From contig NZ_CP113060.1 of NCBI RefSeq assembly GCF_026625725.1, positions 1,308,001 to 1,372,000 of the forward strand: a stretch of DNA of 64,000 bases, given 5' to 3'. This document shows, piece by piece, positions 9,352 through 18,711 of this stretch. The position numbers and the translations under genes are program-made. This DNA comes from Pseudomonas sp. SL4(2022) (GTDB lineage Bacteria > Pseudomonadota > Gammaproteobacteria > Pseudomonadales > Pseudomonadaceae). The notes beneath the pieces were generated by a model that made no database searches, had not been told where the DNA came from, and saw nothing but the letters and a program-made list of their open reading frames with translations. Each line of letters opens with the position of its first letter. Position 1 is the stretch's first letter.

Positions 9352-12300
9352 GCTTGCTCCTGCGGCTGATCCACATCCGCCTTGCGTGCCGGCAGGGGCG
9401 CGAAATAGCCCACGACCAGCAGCAATACACCCACCCCAATAAACGACACGATGCGCTCCAGGCCACCGCGGTTACCCAATTCGACGAAGAACAGCTTGGC
9501 CACTACGAGAGCGATCAACGCCGCGCCGATCAGCCACAGCTCGCGCCGGCCACGGCGGTTACCGAGCACCATCAGCGGCAGCGCGATCAGCGTCCAGACA
9601 ATCGACAAGCCAGCCTGCACCAGCATCGAATCGAGTAATGCATCCAGCTGATAAGGCACGCCGCCCCAGTGATGGGCCGTGCGCATCACCATCGCGGTCA
9701 GCAGGGCGAACAGCGAAGCCCCCGCCACAGCCTGAGTCAGCCACTGACTGTGCACACCGTCCACGCCCAGCTCGGCCAGGCCCAGGCGCGCCCAGGCGAA
9801 CACCGCGCCCAGGGCAAACAGCAGGCCCAGCTCCAGAGGGTTGAGCAACGGCAGGTAGGCCAAAGGCTCAGCATCCCCGGCACTGACCACGTTGGCCAGC
9901 CAGAACCAGCCCAGCATCAGTAACGCCAGCGGGGCCGCCGCCAGCAAGCGGTATTCCCGCGAATAGGCCACGACAGGCCATGGCCAGCGCCGTGGCAGCG
10001 CCATCAGCCAGAGGTAGACACTCGGCAGCAGCGCCCAGCCCAGCCAGCGCCAGGCGTTGTAATGCTCCGACAGAGCCAACAGCAGGTAGCGCAATTCCAG
10101 CGCCAGCACGCCCAGCAGCAACCAGCAACCGAGCACATGGGCGGCGCTCAGCGCGCCAGCCGGCAACTGCACCGCCAACCGTCGCAACGCCCAGAAGTGC
10201 ACGGCAAACAGCAGCGCCCAGGCCAGCCAGCCAAACTGTGCGGCCGGGTGATAGTGCTGATGCCAGGCGTACAGCAACACCACACCGGCCAGCGGTGTCA
10301 GCAGGCAACACAGCAGCGCCAGTTCGGCCCAGCGGGTGCGCGGGGCCAAAAACGCGGCCAAGGCCACACTGGCCGCCAGCAACGCGAGCAAGGCACTTGC
10401 CTGCCATTCAGCGGCGACAAAGCGCAGCACTTCACTGCTCAGCGCCAGCGCCCACCAGGCGCCCCCCCACACCAACAGTAACTGCGCCAGGCCAAGCAAA
10501 CTGAAATGACCCAGGGCGCTGGGCGCCTCGCGGCGCGCCAATTGCTGCAAGCGCCAGGCACCGATCAAGGCGGCGACACCGAGCACCAGCGGCGTCCAGA
10601 AATCCATATGAGCCAGCGGCCGAAGCCCCTCGACCGACAACTGACCGAACAGCAGCGGACTGACTGCGAGAAACACCAGCCCCGCCAGCACCTGCAACAA
10701 CAGACCGAAGACAAAACTGGCGCGCTGCTGCAGATGCAAACTGAGCCAGATGATCAGCAACCCGCTGCCGCCCCATACCGCACTGGCCGTCGCCCAGGGC
10801 AGCACAAACAGCACCGCCAGATTGAGAAACACCAGCCCAACCAGCAGCACAACCGACAGCCCGCGCAGCAGGCGGCGGTCGTTACCCACCTGCGGATCAC
10901 GAGCGGCCAGCAGCATGCCGGCGATCAGGCCGAAACCAATCAAGGACGAAGTCAGCAAGCCCTGCCAGCCGGCAGAGAAGCCGCCCATGCCGGTGGCCGC
11001 ATTGCCGGCCATCTCCAGCATAAACACCACACCACCAAGCAATTGCACGGCAAAGGCACTGAACAGGAAGCTGCGCGCCTGCAGGCGCAAACCCAGCCAT
11101 AACGTCAGCAGACCGGCCAACGCCCAGCTGATCGCCGTGCCCTGGGCAGCAAACAGCAACGGCGCAAGCAGATAGAGAAACGCCAGGCCGGCGCAGGCCA
11201 GCACCGGCAGACCACGCACTTCCCAACTGCTGGCGTGTTGCGTGTTCTGCCGCAACTGCCAGCAGCTGAACAGCAAGGCCACGCCAAGCATCAACGCGCC
11301 CAGCGGCACACCGTCCAACAGGGTCAACTCGCCGCCGCGCAAGCCCATAACAAATGCCAGCGCCGCCCCCACCTGCAGCAGCAGGGCAAACGCCCGCGCC
11401 AAGCTGCGCTGCTGACGTAAACCGAGCCAGTAGATACCCGCACCTTCCACCGCCCAGGCGGCTGAAGTCCAGCGCGCATCCAGACCCAAGGGAATCGCCA
11501 GGCTGCCGAACACCACACCCAGTGCCAGGCAGGTTTCTACCAGCAATCCGGCACGATCACCGGTGCGGCCGACCAGCAGCCGCGCCAGCAGCAGATAGAA
11601 CAGTCCGAGCGCCAGCGCACTGAACGCCGCAGCAAATTCGAGGTGTTGCACCAGCGCAAACTGCAAGCCAAAACCCACCAGCGGCGGACCGAACAGCACA
11701 GTGGCGTCGATATAGTCGCCCTTGCGCGCCGCCCAGCGCAGCAGTGCGTCGCGGTCCTCGGGCGCGTCCAGAGCCTCATGCAGCTTGCGCCGGGCAAACA
11801 GCAGACCAATGGCCACATACATCAGGAAAAACAGAATCAAGAACGGCTCGGTGCTCCACAGCAGTTCCGGCTTATAGGAGCGGATGCCCCAGGCGAAGCC
11901 GATGCCAAAGGTGCCGACAAAACCGATCAGATTGAGCAGGCGCCAGGCCTTGAACCAGGCGATGGCAAAGATTCCGGCATTGAGCAGGGCGAAATAGCTG
12001 AACAGTGCCACATGGTTGCCGCTGCCGGTACTGGTCAGGATCGGCGCGGCGAAACCACCCAATGCCGCTGCAGCCGCCAGGCCCAGGGCATTCTGTTGCA
12101 CCGCCAGGATCGCCGAGAACACCGTCACCAGCACCAACAGCCCCAGCGCTATACCAGGGTCGAGCAGCGGGTGCAGGCGCATCGCAGCGAACACCGTCAG
12201 GTACAACACTGCGATCCCGGTGCCTTGCAGCATCAAGGCATAGTTCGGGTTACGCAGACGCAGCCACCAGCCCAAACCCAGCAACGCCACGGCACTGGCG

Positions 12301-12938
12301 GCGACACTGGCATAGCGCAACTCCACCGGCACCACCACGCCTTCGGTGGCGTAACGCAGCAAGAAGGCCAGGCCGAGAAACAGCAGTACGACACCGACAC
12401 GCAGCACCGTATTACCGCCCAGCAGCCAGTCCTTCGCCGCCGCAAAGCCCCGCTCAAGCAAGGTTGGCTGACGCGGTTCAGCAGGCCTCCTGGGTGTAGC
12501 GGGCAGCGTTTCGATCGACGCGACAGCGGACTCAGGCACGGACTGCATGACAGTGACAGGCTCGGAAGCTGGTTCTGGCAGGACAAAATCCAGGGTCCAG
12601 TCCAGTTCAGGCTGGGCCGCTTGAGCACTCACGATAGGTTCAGGTGCAGGCTCGACAACGGAGCTGATCGGTTCCGACACAGGCGGCACCTCGGCAGCTG
12701 GCATGGCGGCCTGCTCCAACTTGAGCAAGCGCTCATACAGCGCCGCAGTGCCTTGCTCGAAGCGCTGCGTAAACGCCTTGAGTTGCGCCGTCAGCGCAGC
12801 ATTCTCGCGCGCCAACCCCTGCAGTTTGAGCGCCTGGCCAAGGCCCAAGCCTATCAGAGCGCCCAGCAGTGACGCCGTCAGCGTCTCATCTGCCAACGCC
12901 CCGAGCACCAACCCCACCAGCATGAAGATCCATTGCAT
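9348..12938 (-). CDS. DUF2339 polytopic membrane protein
   Basis: A very large 1196-residue inner-membrane protein. After one or two helices and a coiled-coil stretch (to about residue 70) comes a Pro/Glu/Val-rich linker to about residue 155, then some 30 predicted membrane helices to the C-terminus, where a basic tail follows. This length and layout fit DUF2339. The conserved LRVGVVLLFLGLAFLLRYAT segment opens the transmembrane core. Function unknown. Coupled to the downstream DUF3999 gene by an ATGA overlap. GC content and codon use look like the core genome. Confidence 0.9.
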   Translation of the reverse strand: MQWIFMLVGLVLGALADETLTASLLGALIGLGLGQALKLQGLARENAALTAQLKAFTQRFEQGTAALYERLLKLEQAAMPAAEVPPVSEPISSVVEPAPEPIVSAQAAQPELDWTLDFVLPEPASEPVTVMQSVPESAVASIETLPATPRRPAEPRQPTLLERGFAAAKDWLLGGNTVLRVGVVLLFLGLAFLLRYATEGVVVPVELRYASVAASAVALLGLGWWLRLRNPNYALMLQGTGIAVLYLTVFAAMRLHPLLDPGIALGLLVLVTVFSAILAVQQNALGLAAAAALGGFAAPILTSTGSGNHVALFSYFALLNAGIFAIAWFKAWRLLNLIGFVGTFGIGFAWGIRSYKPELLWSTEPFLILFFLMYVAIGLLFARRKLHEALDAPEDRDALLRWAARKGDYIDATVLFGPPLVGFGLQFALVQHLEFAAAFSALALGLFYLLLARLLVGRTGDRAGLLVETCLALGVVFGSLAIPLGLDARWTSAAWAVEGAGIYWLGLRQQRSLARAFALLLQVGAALAFVMGLRGGELTLLDGVPLGALMLGVALLFSCWQLRQNTQHASSWEVRGLPVLACAGLAFLYLLAPLLFAAQGTAISWALAGLLTLWLGLRLQARSFLFSAFAVQLLGGVVFMLEMAGNAATGMGGFSAGWQGLLTSSLIGFGLIAGMLLAARDPQVGNDRRLLRGLSVVLLVGLVFLNLAVLFVLPWATASAVWGGSGLLIIWLSLHLQQRASFVFGLLLQVLAGLVFLAVSPLLFGQLSVEGLRPLAHMDFWTPLVLGVAALIGAWRLQQLARREAPSALGHFSLLGLAQLLLVWGGAWWALALSSEVLRFVAAEWQASALLALLAASVALAAFLAPRTRWAELALLCCLLTPLAGVVLLYAWHQHYHPAAQFGWLAWALLFAVHFWALRRLAVQLPAGALSAAHVLGCWLLLGVLALELRYLLLALSEHYNAWRWLGWALLPSVYLWLMALPRRWPWPVVAYSREYRLLAAAPLALLMLGWFWLANVVSAGDAEPLAYLPLLNPLELGLLFALGAVFAWARLGLAELGVDGVHSQWLTQAVAGASLFALLTAMVMRTAHHWGGVPYQLDALLDSMLVQAGLSIVWTLIALPLMVLGNRRGRRELWLIGAALIALVVAKLFFVELGNRGGLERIVSFIGVGVLLLVVGYFAPLPARKADVDQPQEQA

Positions 12939-13183
12939 GCAGCGCGTTCCTATTCAGCTAAACCCGAACATCCCGTTGCCCGGCACCCGGCGCAAACTGC
13001 GCAGCAGTATAGGAGCACGACCGGTGCATACCCAGAGAGACGAATGCCGCACGCATCACAGCACAACAAGAAATTCGCCCGTCCGCAAACAGCACAAAAG
13101 ATGACCAGTTGGCAGATAGTCATCCACAAGCGCCGTCAGGCCGGTATCATCGCGCGCCGTACAACTGATGCCTGCCTGCGCTG

Positions 13184-13579
13184 ATGAAAAACAACCTGAT
13201 TGCTGCCGCCGAACTCGACCGCCTGGAAACCTGGGCCAAATACACTGCCGACATGTGCCACAGCTGCATGTCCAGCTGCTGCACGCTGCCGGTCGAGGCA
13301 CGTCTGAATGACCTGATCCGCATCGGCGTGGTCGATGAGTTCGAACGCAGCGAACCGCTGAAGAACATCGCCAAGCGCCTGCAGAAGGACGGCATCGTCG
13401 AACGTTTCCATCAGAAGTCGGGCATCTTCACCCTCACCCGCATGAGCAACAACGACTGCTACTACCTCGATCGCAAAACCCGCCTGTGCACCATCTACGA
13501 CAAACGCCCGGACACCTGCCGCAACCACCCACGAATCGGCCCGCGCCCAGGTTATTGCGCCTATAAACCCAAGAGCTAA
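13184..13579 (+). CDS. YkgJ family cysteine-cluster protein
   Basis: A 131-residue cytosolic protein with the CxxCxxxCC motif (C-H-S-C-M-S-S-C-C) near residues 25-35 and further cysteines in CYYLD, LCTIYDKRPDTCR and YCAYK. This is the YkgJ/UPF0153 pattern of a putative zinc or iron-sulfur site. It resembles the short enzyme-accessory proteins of this family, but no substrate is known. It is followed after 60 bases by a FAD oxidoreductase on the same strand; the gap is long enough that co-transcription is uncertain. Confidence 0.88.
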   Translation: MKNNLIAAAELDRLETWAKYTADMCHSCMSSCCTLPVEARLNDLIRIGVVDEFERSEPLKNIAKRLQKDGIVERFHQKSGIFTLTRMSNNDCYYLDRKTRLCTIYDKRPDTCRNHPRIGPRPGYCAYKPKS

Positions 13580-13639
13580 GTTCCGGCTGCGCTGTACTGG
13601 TTTACGCTAAAGGCCATTACCCGCAATAGGCCTACCCAG

Positions 13640-15046
13640 ATGCAGCAATGGCATACCCTCAGCCTGTGGATGGACCAACTGGGCAAAACGCTCACCCCGC
13701 GCCCAGCCCTGTGCGAAGACCTGCAGGTCGACGTGGCGATCATTGGTGCCGGCTACACCGGCCTATGGACCGCCTACTACCTGAAACGCCAGGCGCCACA
13801 ACTGCGCATCGTCATTATCGAAAGCGAGATCGCCGGCTTCGGTGCATCCGGGCGCAACGGCGGCTGGCTGATGGGCAACCTGCTCGGCCAGGAACGCATG
13901 CTGGCCGGTCTGTCCAATGCCTCACGGCACAGCGCCCACGCATTGCTGCACGGCATCCCGGATGAAGTCGCCAGCGTCCTCGAGCGCGAACAGATTGCCT
14001 GCGACTACCGCAAAGGCGGCGTGCTGTACTGCGCCGCACGCTATCCCGAGCAGCGCAGCAGCCTGCAACAGCAGCTGGCTGATTTGCGCGCCCAGGGCCT
14101 GGATGAAACGGATTACCGCTGGCTGACGCCCTTTGACCTGGGTAAGCAACTGCAACTGGCCAAGGCCTACGGTGCACTCTACAGCCCTCACTGCGCCACC
14201 ATCCAACCGGCCAAGCTGGTACGCGGCTTGGCCCGCTGCGTGTTGGCCATGGGCGTTGAACTGTACGAGCAAAGCCGCGTACTCGACTGGCAAAACGGCC
14301 TGCTGCGCACGGCCACCGGCAGCGTACGTGCTGACTGGATTGTCCCGGCGGTTGAAGGCTACGCAGCAGGCCTCCCACCGCTGGGCAAGCATCAGCTACC
14401 CGTGCAAAGCCTGCTGGTAGCTACCGAGCCACTGCCCAAGGAAGTGTGGGCTGACATCGGCCTGGAACGGGGCCAGGCCTTCAGTGAAAACAGCCGCCAG
14501 GTCACGTACGGCCAACGCAGCGCTGACAACCGACTGGTATTCGGGGCACGCGGCGGCTATCGCTTCGGCGGGCGTTTGCGCAGCGACTTCAACCTGCATG
14601 AACATGAGCGCGAATTGCGCCGCTACCTCTTCGCGGAACTGTTCCCCCAACTCAGGCACGTGCGCATCACCCATGCCTGGGGCGGCAACCTGGGCATGGC
14701 ACGGCGTTTTCGACCGCACATGCTGGTCGACCGGCGCAGCGGCATTGCCCTGGCAGGCGGTTATGGCGGCGAAGGCGTCGGCGCCAGCAACCTCGGTGGG
14801 CGCACATTGGCTGACCTGATCCTCGGACAACACAGCGAGCTAACCCGCCAACCCTGGGTACTGGGCGACCAGCCACTGAACCGACTCCCGCGCTGGGAGC
14901 CGGAACCCCTGCGCTGGCTCGGCTACAACGCCATCATCCAGAGTTTTGCCCTCGAAGACCGCGTACTGGCCAACCCAAACAGCGCCCCCTGGCGGCGTAA
15001 AATGGCCCGCACTGTGGCCGCCCGTCTGGAAAAATTAATGCGCTAA
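13640..15046 (+). CDS. FAD-dependent amine oxidoreductase (DAO family, PuuB-like)
   Basis: A 468-residue enzyme with an N-terminal dinucleotide-binding fold (VAIIGAGYTGLWTAYYL, about residues 32-48), the ASGRNGGW flavin-contact segment, and a C-terminal GGYGGEGVGASNLGG closing motif. This fits the D-amino-acid-oxidase fold group containing gamma-glutamylputrescine oxidase. The substrate cannot be fixed from sequence; no polyamine genes are adjacent. Full length and intact. Confidence 0.85.
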   Translation: MQQWHTLSLWMDQLGKTLTPRPALCEDLQVDVAIIGAGYTGLWTAYYLKRQAPQLRIVIIESEIAGFGASGRNGGWLMGNLLGQERMLAGLSNASRHSAHALLHGIPDEVASVLEREQIACDYRKGGVLYCAARYPEQRSSLQQQLADLRAQGLDETDYRWLTPFDLGKQLQLAKAYGALYSPHCATIQPAKLVRGLARCVLAMGVELYEQSRVLDWQNGLLRTATGSVRADWIVPAVEGYAAGLPPLGKHQLPVQSLLVATEPLPKEVWADIGLERGQAFSENSRQVTYGQRSADNRLVFGARGGYRFGGRLRSDFNLHEHERELRRYLFAELFPQLRHVRITHAWGGNLGMARRFRPHMLVDRRSGIALAGGYGGEGVGASNLGGRTLADLILGQHSELTRQPWVLGDQPLNRLPRWEPEPLRWLGYNAIIQSFALEDRVLANPNSAPWRRKMARTVAARLEKLMR

Positions 15047-15209
15047 GACCCATCCAGCACCTGGGCCAGGCACTTGCTGCCCCCGTCAACGCGCCGCGAT
15101 TGGCGTCGCAATCCACTGATCTGAATTTGCACAATGCAACCTTTCTGCGCAGCACAAACCATGCGGAGCATCTATCGTTTGCCTGACCAATGGTAAAAGG
15201 AGAATAACC

Positions 15210-15635
15210 ATGTACCTTGTGCGGCTGCTTTATGTAAGTAAGGTGGTAAACGGATTAGGCGCTCATGAAATTGACGCCCTGTTACAGGTCGCTCGCCAAC
15301 ACAATGCGAAGGTTGGCATCACCGGCATGCTGGCCTTTAACGGCGAATTCTTCCTGCAGGTATTGGAAGGCGGACGCACTGCCGTCAACCAACTCTATCA
15401 ACACATCGCCCTGGACTCGCGGCATGAGCAACTCCTGCTGCTGCAGGTCAGCGAGATTGACGAACGCCAGTTCCCTGAATGGAGCATGGCGTATGTTCCC
15501 ATCACCAAACTGACCCGCGACCTGCTGCTGCGCTTTGGTGTCGATGATGACTTCCGGCCGTATCAAATGAACGGCTCCAATTGCCTCGGTCTGCTCATGG
15601 GGCTGCGTGAACGCTTTCAGATCGCCAAAACCTGA
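15210..15635 (+). CDS. BLUF-domain blue-light photoreceptor
   Basis: A 141-residue single-domain BLUF protein that binds FAD. All photocycle residues are in register: Tyr8 (RLLYVS), Asn32 (HNAKVGITGML), Gln50 (FFLQVLEG), and Trp91/Met93 (EWSMAY). A 40-residue helical C-terminal extension follows with no output domain, so signalling must go through a protein partner. No EAL or GGDEF gene is adjacent; the nearest c-di-GMP gene is the cyclase at 6143-7786. An AAAGGAG precedes the ATG, and a strong terminator follows at 15702. Confidence 0.93.
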   Translation: MYLVRLLYVSKVVNGLGAHEIDALLQVARQHNAKVGITGMLAFNGEFFLQVLEGGRTAVNQLYQHIALDSRHEQLLLLQVSEIDERQFPEWSMAYVPITKLTRDLLLRFGVDDDFRPYQMNGSNCLGLLMGLRERFQIAKT

Positions 15636-15701
15636 TAACCGATGCAAACGCTAAATGATGACCTGGCAGAACCGTTGCCGCCCCCGGCGAACAGTGCCAA
15701 C

Positions 15702-15739
15702 AAAAAGCCTCCGCAGGCTCATGCCTGCGGAGGCTTTTT
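15702..15739. terminator. Bidirectional rho-independent terminator
   Basis: A perfect GC-rich stem (GCCTCCGCAGGC with its complement) around a 4-base loop, with A5 before and T5 after, so it can act both ways. It lies between the BLUF gene and the convergent LysR gene. Confidence 0.92.
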
Positions 15740-15839
15740 AGTCAGCTAGGAAAAGCAACAGGGGGACAGCTTTACTGATTGGCGCCCTCACCAGCCGGGA
15801 AATTAAATCGCCTCCTTTCCCACGATCTGGGCGGCCAAT

Positions 15840-16772
15840 TCACGCCTGCTCCGGCCCGGTTCCGTGAGCCCACGGCACCGTGGCAAAGTAATCGCCCAGG
15901 TAATCGATCAGCGTTTGTACTCGCGCGGGACGCCGCCTTCCGGGCGGGGTGACCAGATGCAAGGCAATAGGTTCGACCTCCCAGTCGTCAATGGCGGTTT
16001 CCAGCCGTCCTGATTGAATGTCCTGCCAGGCAAGAAACTCAGGCTGTAATGCCAGCCCAAGCCCAGCATGGAGTGCTGGCACCAAGGCTTCCGCGTTGTT
16101 CACTCGCAACGGCGCATGCATCGTTTGCGTGAATTCACCATGCTGCGGATGCTGGAACCGCCAGCTCTCACCCTTAGGGGAATAGGCATATTGAAGCGCC
16201 CGGTGCCCGGCGAGATCGCGAGGATGCCTAGGCCGGCCATGCTGCTCGAAATAGGCGGGCGAACCGACCAGAAGAATGCGTACCGTGCACAAGCGCCGCG
16301 CCAGCAGGCTCGAATCAGAGAGTTTGGCAATCCGGATAGCCAGATCGAATCGCTGTTCGATCAGGTCGACCAACGCGTCACTGAAATCGATATCGAGCGC
16401 AATATCAGGATATTGCGCCATAAACCCCGGCAGCGCAGGCGCGACATACGAAAGCCCGAAAGACATCGGCGCTGTCACACGCACCTGCCCATGCAGATTG
16501 ACCGCCTGTTCCGTCAGTTCGGCTTCGACCGCCAACCCCTCCTCAAGAATCTTGTTGGCAAACTCCAAAGCAATCACACCGCTGTCGGTCAGCGTCATGC
16601 TGCGCGAGGTGCGGTGAAAAAGCATGCTCCTGACCCGCGCCTCCAGCCGGGTAATCGCTTTTGAGACCGTCCCCTGCGACAGCGACAACTCCGTTGCGGC
16701 CTGCACGAATGAACCGGTTTGGGCAACCTTGGCGAAGATCGCCCATGCCTCTAGATCAGGAAGTTTGTTCAA
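15840..16772 (-). CDS. LysR family transcriptional regulator
   Basis: A 310-residue regulator with an N-terminal winged helix (GTVSKAITRLEARVRSMLFH) and a LysR substrate-binding domain. The start is placed at a TTG (16772), seven bases after GGAG, giving NKLPDLEAWAIFAKV, the usual beginning for this subfamily; upstream in-frame ATG (16808) would add an unusual 12-residue leader. It is divergent from the pirin gene, the typical arrangement where LysR controls the neighbour. Effector unknown. Confidence 0.9.
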   Translation of the reverse strand: MNKLPDLEAWAIFAKVAQTGSFVQAATELSLSQGTVSKAITRLEARVRSMLFHRTSRSMTLTDSGVIALEFANKILEEGLAVEAELTEQAVNLHGQVRVTAPMSFGLSYVAPALPGFMAQYPDIALDIDFSDALVDLIEQRFDLAIRIAKLSDSSLLARRLCTVRILLVGSPAYFEQHGRPRHPRDLAGHRALQYAYSPKGESWRFQHPQHGEFTQTMHAPLRVNNAEALVPALHAGLGLALQPEFLAWQDIQSGRLETAIDDWEVEPIALHLVTPPGRRRPARVQTLIDYLGDYFATVPWAHGTGPEQA

Positions 16773-16935
16773 GCGCACGCTCCAGTCATCACCTTCCCGG
16801 CCCGCCAACGGATTATCTGACTGGCCCAGTCATCTAAGCAAAAATGGAAATGGTGCTATTCCATTGTTGCTATTTTTAAGGAAAACATTAACGCTTATTA
16901 TCCTTATTTAAACCATCTTAAAGCAGTACCCTACC

Positions 16936-17640
16936 ATGATCGAACGTCGCCCCTTATCAAGCCTCGGCCATGCCGACCATGGCTGGCTACAGGCCCGTCA
17001 TCATTTCTCATTCGCGAGCTACGCGGATCCTGACAGGAACAACTGGGGCGCCTTGCGTGCCTGGAACGACGACACGATTCAACCGGGCAGCGGCTTTTCG
17101 CCGCATCCGCATGCCGACATGGAAATCATCACGTATGTGCGCGAGGGGGCCATCACTCATCAGGACAACCTCGGCAATAAGGGCAAAACCCTTGCAGGTG
17201 ATGTGCAGGTGATGAGCGCCGGAACCGGCATCAGGCACTCCGAATTCAACCTCGAACAGGGCATCACCCGCATCTTTCAGCTCTGGATCATTCCCGACCA
17301 GCCTGGCGGTCCGCCCTCGTGGGGAACCAAGCCCTTCCCCAAAGGCGACATTTGCGGGCGATTTGTCACCTTGGCGAGTGGCCTGGCAGATGACACAGAG
17401 GCATTGCCGATACGCGCCAACGCGCGGGTTTTGGGTGCAGCGCTGAGCCCCGGGGAAACCCTGGAATACCGCTTTGCAGATGCGAGTCGTCGGGGATACC
17501 TGGTCGCCGCACGCGGCAGCGTGACCGTCAATGGCATCGCGCTGCAGGCCCAGGATGGTGCGGCGATTTCCGGTGAGCAGTCGATCCGCGTGACCGCAGA
17601 GGAAGCCGCCGAAATCGTACTGGTCGACGTCGCAGCCTAA
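16936..17640 (+). CDS. Pirin family protein (cupin; quercetinase-like)
   Basis: A 234-residue bicupin. The N-terminal cupin has the pirin metal site HPHADMEIITYV with the later HSEFN histidine, and the SAGTGIRHSEFN segment is diagnostic. Pirins of this length (YhhW type) bind Fe or another metal and some act as quercetin 2,3-dioxygenases. Divergent from the LysR regulator, so it is probably that regulator's target. The C-terminal cupin looks degenerate in metal ligands, as is normal in the family. Confidence 0.92.
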   Translation: MIERRPLSSLGHADHGWLQARHHFSFASYADPDRNNWGALRAWNDDTIQPGSGFSPHPHADMEIITYVREGAITHQDNLGNKGKTLAGDVQVMSAGTGIRHSEFNLEQGITRIFQLWIIPDQPGGPPSWGTKPFPKGDICGRFVTLASGLADDTEALPIRANARVLGAALSPGETLEYRFADASRRGYLVAARGSVTVNGIALQAQDGAAISGEQSIRVTAEEAAEIVLVDVAA

Positions 17641-18038
17641 CGTTAAGGGACAGCTGCCACAAAGAAGTACTTGGCGATCTTACTGTCAGGATCATCATGC
17701 AGGTTCCAGATGAGCCAAGTTCGTTGAGCAAAAAATAACTTCATAAAGAAAAACCGAAAAAGTGAAGTGCATTCATACGACTCGTGTCCTGAGCAATCAA
17801 ACTGAACAAGCGAGCCGGTAATAAAACGGTTATCTGGGTGGGTGTATTATTTTTGCACTGCGAACTTAGTTCCTGACACAAATTGGGAACGACCCCTAGT
17901 CTCTTTCCGTTATCAATACACACCTCACCTGATTTATCTGCCTAACGCTGATTAAAAACCTGCGGGGATTCGTGCGGCATCCCCGACCACAGGCAAACAA
18001 CACTCGCCGCACATACCAAAAAAACCAAGGAGAACCCT
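17641..18038. other. Intergenic region with a 5' hairpin before the hydrolase gene
   Basis: About 400 bases without a gene, more AT-rich than its surroundings. The only structure seen is a perfect 7-bp stem at 17963-17985 (CGGGGAT, 9-base loop, ATCCCCG), 54 bases before the TTG start of the YcaC-like gene, in the expected 5' leader. It has no T-run, so it is more likely an operator or leader hairpin than a terminator. Confidence 0.4.
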
Positions 18039-18653
18039 TTGAGCAAGCCTTACGTCAAGCTCGACAAAAACAATGCCGCTGTCCTGCTGGTGGATCATCA
18101 GGTCGGCCTGCTGTCACTGGTTCGTGATATCGAGCCAGATCGCTTCAAAAACAACGTTATGGCGCTTGCCGATGCTGCCAAGTTTTTCGGTCTGCCGACC
18201 ATACTGACTACAAGTTTCGAACAAGGCCCCAACGGCCCCCTGATGCCCGAGCTCAAGGCGCTCTTCCCGGATGCGCCTTATATTGCTCGCCCGGGCCAAA
18301 TCAACGCCTGGGATAACGAGGACTTCGTCAAGGCAGTCAAAGCCACCGGCAAAAAGCAACTCATCATCGCGGGCGTAGTTACTGAAGTGTGCGTAGCCTT
18401 CCCCGCACTGGACGCCATTGCAGAAGACTTCGAAGTGTTCGTGATTACCGACGCTTCTGGCACGTTCAATGAGCTGACACGCGACTCCGCCTGGAACCGC
18501 ATGTCGACAGCAGGCGCGCAACTCATGACCTGGTTTGGCATGGCCTGCGAACTGCATCGTGACTGGCGCAATGATGTCGAAGGTCTGGGAACGCTCTGCG
18601 CAAACCATATTCCCGACTACAAAAACCTGATGACCAGCTACAACGCTAAGTAA
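18039..18653 (+). CDS. YcaC-like isochorismatase-superfamily hydrolase
   Basis: A 204-residue cysteine hydrolase. Asp19 (VLLVDHQ) and Cys118 (GVVTEVCVAF), the catalytic acid and nucleophile of the isochorismatase fold, are present, along with the cis-peptide-like VVTEV turn. Length and the NEDFVKAVKATGKKQLI segment fit the YcaC subgroup, whose physiological substrate is not known. Starts with TTG six bases after AAGGAG. Monocistronic: a long leader before and a terminator-like hairpin after. Confidence 0.88.
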   Translation: MSKPYVKLDKNNAAVLLVDHQVGLLSLVRDIEPDRFKNNVMALADAAKFFGLPTILTTSFEQGPNGPLMPELKALFPDAPYIARPGQINAWDNEDFVKAVKATGKKQLIIAGVVTEVCVAFPALDAIAEDFEVFVITDASGTFNELTRDSAWNRMSTAGAQLMTWFGMACELHRDWRNDVEGLGTLCANHIPDYKNLMTSYNAK

Positions 18654-18660
18654 ATCCCGG

Positions 18661-18694
18661 AGCGCATCTGCAAAAATGCGGGTGCGCTTTCTTG
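18661..18694 (+). terminator. Probable rho-independent terminator
   Basis: AGCGCA (18661-18666) pairs with TGCGCT (18683-18688), followed by TTTCTT. It lies 8 bases after the hydrolase stop codon. It covers the first possible ATG (18676) of the next gene, which argues that gene starts at 18712. Confidence 0.6.
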
Positions 18695-18711
18695 CCCGAC
18701 ATAGGCCTGCC

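Noticed and set aside
15751..15775. GGGGGACAGCTTTACT near the LysR gene, similar to the RAYT motif
   Set aside because: Only GGGGACAG is shared, and no RAYT sequence is nearby.
18676..18711. Earlier ATG for the ABM-domain gene
   Set aside because: It lies within the hairpin that terminates the preceding gene.
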